From IMG/VR virus record IMGVR_UViG_3300043331_002606, positions 1 through 24,563 of that record: a DNA stretch of 24,563 bases; one strand, 5' to 3'. Position numbers and translations under genes: made by a program. The notes beneath the pieces are model-generated. The model was not told the origin of the DNA. It saw only the letters and a list, made by a program, of their open reading frames with translations, and did not search any database. Source of the stretch: a virus. Positions 12,646 to 19,154 of this stretch are shown here, piece after piece. How positions within the stretch are numbered: position 1 is the stretch's first letter; every line of letters starts with the position of its first letter.

Positions 12646-13328
12646 GTGCACACCCAGTGCCGCTGCACCCAGGGCAGGGATGAGAACCTCGCCGGATCGC
12701 GCCAGCCCGGAAACACGACGAGCCGCGCGTCCTGTGGCAGGTCGTCGGCGTCAGGCCAGCCCGGCTTCTTGAAGGCGTAGACGCCGGAGCGGGGCCCGGC
12801 CTGCCAGCCGGCGGCGCCGGGGATCATGTGCGCGAGCCAGCCCTGGTCGTCGGGAAACTCGTGGTGCGGCAGCCTTGCCGCCGCCTCGAGCGAGAACGAC
12901 GACTGCACCTCGGCATGACGGCCGGCCCGCAGCATCCACAGCGAGCCGTTATACGGGCACGGGTTGGCGGCGTTGGCGCCCTGCAGGATGACGAAGGTCT
13001 CCGGCCGCAGGAACAGCGGGTCGAGCGGCCCGGTGACGACCACGTCGAGGTCGATGCAGACGATGCGCTCGCCGGCCAGGATGCGGTGACGCTCCTGCCA
13101 GGCCGGATCGAGCAGGCGCAGCCGCGCGAAGCATCCCCGCACTTGCGTGAGCGGCAGATCGGGCTCCGGCAGCGGGACGAGCTCGACGCCGGGAAACGTG
13201 CCCTGCCGGGTCGTGACGACGACGAGCCGGTGCTCCTGCTCGAGGTGCCGGCGCAGACCGGCGTGCAGCTTGCGCACGTGATCGGCACCGTACTTCTCAC
13301 CCCACCAGTATGTGACGACGTGCAGCAT
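12642..13328 (-). CDS. Small GT-A-like glycosyltransferase (228 aa)
   Basis: ATG at 13328, 30 nt after the methyltransferase stop. M-L-H-V-V-T-Y-W-W-G opens a Rossmann-like beta strand. Near residues 89-102, I-V-C-I-D-L-D-V-V-V-T-G-P-L carries the D-L-D (D-x-D) metal site of GT-A glycosyltransferases, flanked as in GT8 relatives. A later segment, C-P-Y-N-G-S-L-W-M-L, corresponds to the 'N-x-G' acceptor-loop strand; G-V-Y-A-F-K-K and V-V-F-P-G-W-R-D form the C-terminal H/D-G-x-x-K-P-like end. Comparable small transferases occur in phage genomes. Sugar specificity cannot be read from the sequence. Confidence 0.72.
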   Translation of the reverse strand: MLHVVTYWWGEKYGADHVRKLHAGLRRHLEQEHRLVVVTTRQGTFPGVELVPLPEPDLPLTQVRGCFARLRLLDPAWQERHRILAGERIVCIDLDVVVTGPLDPLFLRPETFVILQGANAANPCPYNGSLWMLRAGRHAEVQSSFSLEAAARLPHHEFPDDQGWLAHMIPGAAGWQAGPRSGVYAFKKPGWPDADDLPQDARLVVFPGWRDPARFSSLPWVQRHWVCT

Positions 13329-13358
13329 CGCGCTTCCGGGCGGCCGAGGTCGAGGCGA

Positions 13359-13934
13359 TCATGCATTGCGCTGCCAGACGGCACAGACGCCGAGGGTGAG
13401 CGACAGGTGCGAGGTGTGCACGCGCTTGAGCCCGAGCGGCCCGAACTCGCTGTCGATGGTGCGCATCTCCTGGTCGTTCTCCAGCGGCTTGTCGCTGGTT
13501 GCGCGCCAGGCGAACCACTTCCGCGTATGCTCGCCGAGCCAGAGCAGCAGGGCCCGCATGTCGGCGGGCGGCATCACCCGCTTGAGCTTGTGATAGGTGG
13601 CGAGCAGGAGCACGATGTCGTAACCGATGCCGCCGAACGGCGCCATCGCCTGCGGCCCCCTGGTGAGGTCCACCACCTCGAACCTGCTCTCGACGCTGCG
13701 CAGGTCGGCGAAGAGCTCCCGCGCGCAGGCGATGCCCTCGACGTAATTGTCGCAGCCGTGCACCAGCGTCGCGCCGTTGTTGGCGAGCTCGAACCCCACC
13801 AGGCCGCGGTTGCAGCCGACGTCCAGCACCGAGGCGCCGCGCGCGCGCAGGACCAGGTCGGTCATGCCGTCCATGCGCAGGTCGTGATAGCCGGCGACCC
13901 GGCGCATCAGCTTGTGCTCGGATTCGATGTTCAT
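13359..13934 (-). CDS. Class I SAM-dependent methyltransferase (191 aa)
   Basis: The ATG at 13934 overlaps the stop of the heptosyltransferase-like gene (ATGA); the longer upstream start is a shadow. The signature S-V-L-D-V-G-C-N-R-G-L-V-G-F-E (motif I, about residues 35-49) is clear, then H-G-C-D-N-Y (motif II) and D-I-V-L-L-L-A-T-Y-H-K-L (motif IV/V). W-F-A-W-R-A-T-S and a C-terminal beta-rich end (L-S-L-T-L-G-V-C-A-V-W) complete a normal-length fold. It most likely O- or N-methylates a sugar given its neighbours; this is inference from context. Small size and no extra domains argue against a DNA methyltransferase. Confidence 0.8.
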   Translation of the reverse strand: MNIESEHKLMRRVAGYHDLRMDGMTDLVLRARGASVLDVGCNRGLVGFELANNGATLVHGCDNYVEGIACARELFADLRSVESRFEVVDLTRGPQAMAPFGGIGYDIVLLLATYHKLKRVMPPADMRALLLWLGEHTRKWFAWRATSDKPLENDQEMRTIDSEFGPLGLKRVHTSHLSLTLGVCAVWQRNA

Positions 13935-14713
13935 GCCGCGAGCTTCTCCCGCACCGCGGCCTCGACCGTCTCCAGCTCGATCGCCAGCATCGCCCGCCGG
14001 CAGTGATCGCACGGCCGCAGCGAGCCGCAGAACTCGTCGCTGCCGGCGAGATTGGCGTGCATGTCGTATCCGGTGACCTGCGGCGGGATGAACCCGCCGA
14101 AAAGGACCACGCCGGAGACGCCCACCGCCGCGGCACCGTGATGCATGCCGCCCTCATGCCCGACATAGAGCCGCGCGGCGGCGAGCACCGCGAGCGCCTC
14201 GCGCAGCGAGCGAGCCGGGATCTGCCGCACCGGCAGGCGGACCGTGGCGCCGGGATAGCTGAACTGGCACACGTCATGGCCGCCGCGGCGGAGCCGCTGC
14301 GCAAGCTCGATCCAGCGAGCGGCCGGCCAGCGCTTGTTCGGCGAGGACGTCTTCCAGGCCGGAACGTTCGGCTCGAGCAGGATGAAGCCGCGGCCGTGCG
14401 GCGCCGCCGCGCGGCGCTCCACCTCGGCGAAGAACATCTCGCCCGGCTGCGGGCGGAAGCTCATGTTCCAGATCCACCGGTCGCGCACGCGATCGTGCCG
14501 GTTGTAGAGGCGGTTCCCCTTGTAGAAGGGCACCCACTCCAGGTGCGGCGCCTTCTCGGTGCCGGGCACCGCGATGTTGAGGTTGCGCTTGAAGATCGTC
14601 GGGCTGTTCTGGTCCCAGATGATCCTGCTGCCGTCGCCGAACGCGATCCTGACGCCCCGCTGCGCGGCGCCGCGCGCCATGCCGGTCGCCATGATGTTGT
14701 CGCCGAGACCCAT
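13931..14713 (-). CDS. Glycosyltransferase family 9 / heptosyltransferase-like protein (260 aa)
   Basis: The N terminus M-G-L-G-D-N-I-M-A-T-G-M-A is the G-L-G-D-x-x-M-A-T phosphate-loop motif of ADP-heptose:LPS heptosyltransferases, here placed at the very start of the protein. The middle has R-G-F-I-L-L-E-P-N-V-P, then S-P-N-K-R-W-P-A-A-R-W (the N-K-x-W-P...W motif), and A-A-R-L-Y-V-G-H-E-G-G-M-H-H-G-A-A-A-V-G (the GT9 G-x-D-x-G-x-x-H-x-A-A-A donor site). A Cys-rich end follows (C-G-S-L-R-P-C-D-H-C-R). It is about 60-90 residues shorter than typical heptosyltransferases. The preceding gene ends 12 nt upstream in the same frame. Probably transfers a sugar from a nucleotide donor; acceptor unknown. 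Confidence 0.82.
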   Translation of the reverse strand: MGLGDNIMATGMARGAAQRGVRIAFGDGSRIIWDQNSPTIFKRNLNIAVPGTEKAPHLEWVPFYKGNRLYNRHDRVRDRWIWNMSFRPQPGEMFFAEVERRAAAPHGRGFILLEPNVPAWKTSSPNKRWPAARWIELAQRLRRGGHDVCQFSYPGATVRLPVRQIPARSLREALAVLAAARLYVGHEGGMHHGAAAVGVSGVVLFGGFIPPQVTGYDMHANLAGSDEFCGSLRPCDHCRRAMLAIELETVEAAVREKLAA

Positions 14714-14725
14714 CGCCGGAGATGA

Positions 14726-15457
14726 TCAGGACGCCCAGCGCGTCAGCACGGCACGCCAATGGTCGGCGTAGGGCACGTCGCGGAAGCCCTCGAACCACGG
14801 GCCCCCTTCGGTGAAGTGAACCACCTGCGGGTCGTCCCCGGCATCGCTGTGCCCCGGCAGCCAGTTCCACACCGGGTCGAGCGCACCGATCTCCCCGTCG
14901 TCGAGCCAGCACAGGCGGTGCAGGTCGCGGCCCGGCAGCGTGTTGACCAGGTCCACGTCGAGCGCGGCATTGGCCGGGTGCGCCACGTTGAACGCCATCA
15001 TGCTCGACCAGTTCTTGCGCGGGTAGGCGCTCTGCGTCTGGCCGTCCATCTTCTGCGTCGCCGCCGGCGCGTAGCGATGCTGCACGCAGTAGAGCGCCTT
15101 GGCGTCGTCGAGCTGCGCGATCAGCGGGTTGAGACTGCCGCGCACCAGAACGTCGCAGTCCATGAACAGCGCCCAGGAGGCGGCGCGGGCGCCGTGCCGG
15201 CGCTCGAGCTCGGGAACCAGGAAACGCGAGATCGCGAACTCGGTGCTCATCGGGTGGGCGGAGATCACGTCGTAGAGCCGGCCGAGCCGGCGCTCGGTCG
15301 GGCGGGTGTAGAGCCCCTGCTCCTGCAGCTGCGGCAGCACCAGGCCGTGCACCGGCACGTGGCGGTGAAACTCGCGCAGGCTGTAGCGAGCCACCGCATA
15401 GGCCGCCGCCTCGCGCGGATCGAAGCCGATCCAGACCGACCAGGAGCGCCTCGTCAT
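14726..15457 (-). CDS. GT-A glycosyltransferase, GT8-like (243 aa)
   Basis: The start at 15457 (M-T-R-R-S-W-S-V-W-I-G-F-D-P-R-E) is 8 nt after the DUF115-like stop. I-G-F-D-P-R-E...A-Y-A-V begins a family of phage/bacterial transferases, and the metal site D-C-D (residues 100-102, in W-A-L-F-M-D-C-D-V-L) is intact. N-W-S-S-M-M-A-F-N (acceptor strand), D-P-V-W-N-W-L-P-G-H and V-V-H-F-T-E-G-G-P-W-F (terminal H-x-x-G-G loop) complete the usual GT8 pattern. All catalytic positions look preserved, so this is probably the most clearly functional transferase of the block. Confidence 0.82.
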   Translation of the reverse strand: MTRRSWSVWIGFDPREAAAYAVARYSLREFHRHVPVHGLVLPQLQEQGLYTRPTERRLGRLYDVISAHPMSTEFAISRFLVPELERRHGARAASWALFMDCDVLVRGSLNPLIAQLDDAKALYCVQHRYAPAATQKMDGQTQSAYPRKNWSSMMAFNVAHPANAALDVDLVNTLPGRDLHRLCWLDDGEIGALDPVWNWLPGHSDAGDDPQVVHFTEGGPWFEGFRDVPYADHWRAVLTRWAS

Positions 15458-15465
15458 GCAGAAGC

Positions 15466-16125
15466 CTACAGTCCCCAGCCGCGCAGCGCCTGCTCGATGC
15501 TGGCGCGGCGGAAGCATTTGACGTCGCTCGAGGGCGAGGCGTTGACCACGTCGACGCCGAGCGAGGCGAGCACGTCGGCGCTCCCCTCGAGCGCGCGCAC
15601 CCAGCGGCGGAAGCTGGTGCGGTCGGGGTTGCGCCGGTCCTTGCCGACGTTGCGCCCGTACCAGTGCAGGCCGGAACGGTCGTGCATGTCGAAACCGATC
15701 AGCAGGATGCCCGTGCAGCCGAACTGCACCGCGAGGTTGAGCGCCTGGAAGCCGCTGTTGCCGCCAGAGCCGATGACACCCGGCTCCTCGCAGACGATGG
15801 CGTCGAGATCGACCTTGCGGATCTCGATCTTGATGACGCCGGGAAACTCGGACGCGGCCTTGCGGTCGTAGCAGAGCTTGAGCCCGGGAAACTGCGGCAG
15901 CCCCTTACGCTCGCGCCACCACGGCGCCTCGCAGCCGTACACCACCTCGGCCCACGGGCAGAGGTCGACGTTCGACTTGACCGCGAGCACGTGGATGCGC
16001 CCGCGGAGCACCGAGAGATCCTGCTGCTTGACCGACGGGCCCGAGGCGACGACCGCCACGCACTCGCCGCGCCAGTCGGGCCACCACTCGAACCTCCCGG
16101 GCCCGAGCGCGGCCGCCCGGTTCAT
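15466..16125 (-). CDS. DUF115-like / sialyltransferase-like phage protein (219 aa)
   Basis: The ATG at 16125 overlaps the connector stop (ATGA). The N-terminal V-A-V-V-A-S-G-P-S-V is the nucleotide-binding G-x-G/S-P-S loop of the DUF115 and GT42 sialyltransferase-like superfamily. G-G-N-S-G-F-Q-A-L-N-L-A-V-Q-F-G near the centre, followed by I-L-L-I-G-F-D-M-H, is the second signature. H-W-Y-G-R-N...F-R-R-W-V (the histidine that ends the active site in this group) and V-V-N-A-S-P follow. Members can be glycosyltransferases or 6-hydroxymethylpterin pyrophosphokinase-like. Among the transferases downstream, a CMP-sugar or nucleotide-sugar-dependent role is the best guess. It is the first gene of the cassette. 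Confidence 0.72.
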   Translation of the reverse strand: MNRAAALGPGRFEWWPDWRGECVAVVASGPSVKQQDLSVLRGRIHVLAVKSNVDLCPWAEVVYGCEAPWWRERKGLPQFPGLKLCYDRKAASEFPGVIKIEIRKVDLDAIVCEEPGVIGSGGNSGFQALNLAVQFGCTGILLIGFDMHDRSGLHWYGRNVGKDRRNPDRTSFRRWVRALEGSADVLASLGVDVVNASPSSDVKCFRRASIEQALRGWGL

Positions 16126-16715
16126 GCCATCGCGGTGTGCACGCGATGCTGCCGCAGCAGCTGCTCCGCTCCCCATGGCAGCGATACCGCAGATGATCCC
16201 ACAACCACGCTCTCGCGGTGCTCGTAGAGCGAGCCGATGATCAGCTTGAGCGCCGCGAGGATGTCGAACGGCACCGCGGCGGCGGGCGGCGAGCTCTGGT
16301 CGAGGTAGCCGGCGCGGAAGCGCACCCGCACCGGGTTCGCCACGTCGCCGGGCGTCGGCCAGGAGGTGTCGACGATGATGCGCCCCGGCTCGCTCGCCGT
16401 GTCGACCTCGTAGTCGCCGGCGTCGATCTCGATCTCGCTGCCGTCGGTCGCACGGTAGAACACGCCGGTCACGGCGATCAGCGGCGGCAACGGCACCTCG
16501 ATCGCCTCGTCGTCATCGGGAAACTCGTCGAGGTAGAGATCCCAGGTCTGGTCGATCAGCGCGCGGCCGAGGAAGCGCTCCGCGTGTGCCGTGGCTCCCT
16601 GGAGCATGGCGGTGATCAGCGTGTCGTCGTCGCTGTGGTCGACGCGCAGGTGCGCCTTGACCTCGGCGAGGGTCAGCGGGTTGGACCCGGCGGCGGTGAT
16701 CAGCTTCAGCGCCAC
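16122..16715 (-). CDS. Head-tail connector (phage gp6-like / phiE125 gp8 family, 197 aa)
   Basis: Starts with GTG at 16715 (V/M-A-L-K-L-I-T), 4 nt before the collagen-like stop is passed; no ATG is available in frame. N-P-L-T-L-A-E-V-K-A-H-L-R-V-D-H-S-D-D-D-T-L-I is the signature of the gp6-like connector family (x-L-x-E-x-K-x-H-L-R-V). A-E-R-F-L-G-R-A-L-I-D-Q-T-W, P-L-P-P-L-I-A-V-T and a C-terminal helix I-L-A-A-L-K-L-I-I-G-S-L-Y-E-H-R-E are also typical. It forms the ring beneath the portal in the mature neck. The stop is overlapped by the start of the DUF115-like gene. Confidence 0.9.
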   Translation of the reverse strand: MALKLITAAGSNPLTLAEVKAHLRVDHSDDDTLITAMLQGATAHAERFLGRALIDQTWDLYLDEFPDDDEAIEVPLPPLIAVTGVFYRATDGSEIEIDAGDYEVDTASEPGRIIVDTSWPTPGDVANPVRVRFRAGYLDQSSPPAAAVPFDILAALKLIIGSLYEHRESVVVGSSAVSLPWGAEQLLRQHRVHTAMA

Positions 16716-16719
16716 GGCA

Positions 16720-17436
16720 TCACCACTTGCTGCCGTCGGGGCCGAGCTGCGTCAGATCGCGGCCGGGACGGCCGGCAGGTCCCTGCGGACCTGGTGCGCC
16801 GTCCTTGCCGTCGCGTCCGTCGCGGCCGCGCTTGACCGCCAGGCGCCAGTCGGAGCCCTTGTCCTCGGGCTTGCTGGTGGTGTCCGCCTGCGCGATCCAC
16901 AGCGAGCCGCCGTGGCTCACCGCGTCGCCGCGGGCATAGGCGCCCTGGCGCCAGACGCCGCGATCGAGCAGGAACGGCACCACGTGCTCGAAACGCTTGA
17001 CCGTCTCTCCGCGCGTGAAGACCACGGCGAAGGTGCGCTCGCCGTCATACTCATGGGTCAGCTCGTCGAAGCCGAGGCCGTCGGCGCCGGCCTTGCCCGG
17101 CGCGCCATCCTTGCCGTCGAGGCCATCCTTGCCGGCAGCGCCGTCGCGCCCGGGCAGGCCGTCGCGGCCGTCACGGCCTGGCGCGCCCTCCTCTCCCTGC
17201 GGACCGGCGGGACCCGGCTCTCCCGCCTTGAGATCCTTCAGCGCCGCGGCGAGCTGCAGCCGGTCCTGCTCGATCTTCTCCCGCAGCTTGACATTCTCCA
17301 GCCTGAGCTCGGCGATGGCCGCCCGGCTCTCGGCCTTGAGCAGCTCGATTTCCTGGCGCGCATGAAATCGCCACTCGGAAACCACCTGCCCCAGGACTTG
17401 CGCAACCGTGTCAAGCTCGAAGGGCACGGGCAGCAT
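16720..17436 (-). CDS. Collagen-like virion-associated protein with CBM5/12-like domain (238 aa)
   Basis: The preferred ATG is at 17436, overlapping the last 26 nt of the portal gene. A start 35 codons upstream (17541) would lie in the portal coding sequence. Residues 15-70 form a charged coiled coil (E-I-E-L-L-K-A-E-S-R-A-A-I-A-E-L-R-L-E). There are then 17 consecutive Gly-X-Y triplets (about 73-123) and a second block of about 8 triplets near 202-225. Between them a folded domain has R-T-F-A-V-V-F-T-R-G and G-V-W-R-Q-G-A-Y-A-R-G-D-A-V-S-H-G-G-S-L-W. This is the W-x-x-x-x-x-Y-x-x-G-D-x-V-x-x-x-G-x-x-W pattern of CBM5/12-type sugar-binding modules. It would trimerise via coiled coil and collagen helix. 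Position after the portal suggests a head- or neck-associated fibre. Confidence 0.82.
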   Translation of the reverse strand: MLPVPFELDTVAQVLGQVVSEWRFHARQEIELLKAESRAAIAELRLENVKLREKIEQDRLQLAAALKDLKAGEPGPAGPQGEEGAPGRDGRDGLPGRDGAAGKDGLDGKDGAPGKAGADGLGFDELTHEYDGERTFAVVFTRGETVKRFEHVVPFLLDRGVWRQGAYARGDAVSHGGSLWIAQADTTSKPEDKGSDWRLAVKRGRDGRDGKDGAPGPQGPAGRPGRDLTQLGPDGSKW

Positions 17437-18841
17437 CAAACGCGGCGGCCCATTTGAAGGTGGCGTCGATGAATCGTTGCCGCTGCTGCTCAGCGCCCTG
17501 TCCATCATCGCCCTCCGCCGCGGCCGCATCGTCGTCGTCATCGTCCGGCAACGGCGCCGCGCGCGCAGTGCCGAATGGATCGTCCTTGGCGTCGCGCTTG
17601 GCGAGCGCGGCCAGGCTGAAATTCTGCTGCTGCAGGTAGACCTGGTCGCCGCCGGTCACCGGCTTCAGGTCGAACCAGGAGCGCGCCTCGTCCGGCGTGT
17701 AGAGGCCGCCGCGGATGCCGTCGGTCGCGGTCTTGACCTTGGTGGCGGTATCCATGCGCAGCAGATCCTGCAGGTCGAACTCGGTGCCGAGCGTGCGGTT
17801 CGGCACCTCGGGGAGGCCGAGCCCCTCGTCGAGGACGAGCTCGATCGACTCGATCAGCCCCTGCAGGCACTGCGAGTAGTACTGCTGATTGAGCGCCTCG
17901 ATGTTGTTGTAGGTCGGCATCTTGCCGACGCCGATCATGTAGGGCGGCACGTGGAAGCAGGAGCACACGGTCTCCGCCGTCCACTTGAGCTGCTCGATCA
18001 GCTGCGCGTCGTCGGCGTTGACGCTCATCGCCTCGTATTTGAGGCCGTCGCCGAGCACCGCGACCTTGCCGACGTTCTCGCCGGTGTAGCTCTTCTCCCA
18101 TTGCTCCTTGAGACGCCTGGCGGTGTCGTCGCTGATGGCGCCTGGCGCGGAGAGCACGCCGCCGGGCTTGCTGCCGTTGGCGAAGAAGCTCGCGCTGTTG
18201 CGCTGGATGGCGAGGCCCTGCACCGCGGCGAGCGCGCAGGCGGTGATCGGCGAGACGCCGCACAGTGGATGATACAGCGGCACCATCACGTCGTGCATGA
18301 TCTCGCTCGCCGGCGCCAGCACGCTGTCGTCGCTGATGCCGGAGAGGCTGTCGGCGCGCAGGCGGTAGAATACGTCGCCGTCGGGCGCCACGTAGGCCTT
18401 GGTGCGCAGCGGGTCGAGCACGTACAGCGCGGTGACCACGCCGCGGCCGTCGCGCTCCTTGAGCACGTAGGTGTTGCCGTGGGTGAGCTTGGAGACGAGC
18501 CAGGACTCGAAGAACTTGACCCGGTTCTGGTAGCGGTTGGGCTTGCGCATCACCGGCGAGAATGCGGCCGACGTGGTCTCGCTCCAGATGCCGTCGCGGT
18601 CCTGCTCGACCAGGCGCAGCCGCAGCTTGGCGATGTCGGAGGCGATGAGCGTCACGCAGGCATAGACCGCAGAGTAGGCGAGCACGTTCTCGGCGCGGAT
18701 CTCCATGTTGCGCTGCCAGGCGCCGGGGAACGGCTCGCGGATGACCGGCCACCAGCCGTCCGACCAGCCGCCCCAGCTCGGCGGCTGCGTCGGCGTCGGC
18801 GAGGCCTTGCGCAGGGTGATCTCGTAGCCGAGCAGGCGCAT
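17411..18841 (-). CDS. Portal protein, HK97 family (476 aa)
   Basis: The start M-R-L-L-G-Y-E-I-T-L at 18841 is 1 nt after the previous stop; a longer in-frame ATG at 19012 lies inside that gene. V-Y-A-C-V-T-L-I-A-S-D-I-A-K-L (about residues 60-75), N-S-A-S-F-F-A-N-G-S-K-P-G-G-V-L and F-H-V-P-P-Y-M-I-G (about 320) are the three classic HK97-portal signatures. N-N-I-E-A-L-N-Q-Q-Y-Y, L-Y-T-P-D-E-A-R-S and a low-complexity D-D-D-D-D-D stretch near the end follow. Length is normal. It forms the dodecameric DNA channel. Here it follows the capsid gene instead of preceding it. Confidence 0.95.
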   Translation of the reverse strand: MRLLGYEITLRKASPTPTQPPSWGGWSDGWWPVIREPFPGAWQRNMEIRAENVLAYSAVYACVTLIASDIAKLRLRLVEQDRDGIWSETTSAAFSPVMRKPNRYQNRVKFFESWLVSKLTHGNTYVLKERDGRGVVTALYVLDPLRTKAYVAPDGDVFYRLRADSLSGISDDSVLAPASEIMHDVMVPLYHPLCGVSPITACALAAVQGLAIQRNSASFFANGSKPGGVLSAPGAISDDTARRLKEQWEKSYTGENVGKVAVLGDGLKYEAMSVNADDAQLIEQLKWTAETVCSCFHVPPYMIGVGKMPTYNNIEALNQQYYSQCLQGLIESIELVLDEGLGLPEVPNRTLGTEFDLQDLLRMDTATKVKTATDGIRGGLYTPDEARSWFDLKPVTGGDQVYLQQQNFSLAALAKRDAKDDPFGTARAAPLPDDDDDDAAAAEGDDGQGAEQQRQRFIDATFKWAAAFDAARALRA

Positions 18842-18842
18842 C

Positions 18843-19130
18843 TCAGTCCTCGGCCACAACGTCGCGGCGCTGGTAGCGGCGCCGCGGCGCCCCCTCGCCG
18901 GCGAAGCCGGAGAGCGACGGCTGCCAGGCCTCGACGCTCTCGCCGGCCGCGGCGCGGACCGGCTCAGCAGGAGCCGCCGCCGGCTTGGCCTCGGGCTCCT
19001 TGTCCTTGGCATCGACGGCGCGGCGCGCCGCCTTCAGCACACGGCCGTGCTTCTCGGCGGCCTCGAACGTGTCGCCAGGCTTCACCAGCTTGCCGGCGTA
19101 TCTGAACTCGCGCTGCGCGACGAGCTTCAT
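18843..19130 (-). CDS. Small conserved phage protein upstream of portal (95 aa)
   Basis: ATG at 19130 with TAGGAGC about 8 nt upstream. M-K-L-V-A-Q-R-E-F-R-Y-A-G-K-L-V-K-P-G-D-T-F-E-A matches the opening of short phage proteins (DUF7302-like, from memory) that start 'MKV.A...FRY.G..V..GD.FEA' and end in disordered Ala/Pro/Glu-rich tails. Here the ordered part ends near residue 45, followed by K-D-K-E-P-E-A-K-P-A-A-A-P. The stop is 1 nt before the portal start. It may be a decoration or head-completion accessory; function unknown. Confidence 0.72.
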   Translation of the reverse strand: MKLVAQREFRYAGKLVKPGDTFEAAEKHGRVLKAARRAVDAKDKEPEAKPAAAPAEPVRAAAGESVEAWQPSLSGFAGEGAPRRRYQRRDVVAED

Positions 19131-19154
19131 GGCAATGCTCCTATACGGCGCATG

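Noticed and set aside
10145-16125. The sugar genes as a host O-antigen or capsule locus abutting a prophage
   Set aside because: Both ends are coupled to virion genes by ATGA overlaps and structural genes continue on each side on the same strand, so the block is inside the late operon.
7704-16715. Gene transfer agent instead of a prophage
   Set aside because: The GTA-like chaperone is shared with many siphoviruses. The P27 small terminase, fused protease-capsid, permuted order and fibre/adhesin genes do not match the RcGTA cluster, though loss of lytic function cannot be excluded from this window.
17437-17541. 35-residue N-terminal extension of the collagen-like protein
   Set aside because: It lies inside the portal coding region, is low-complexity and lacks a ribosome site; ATG at 17436 is better placed.
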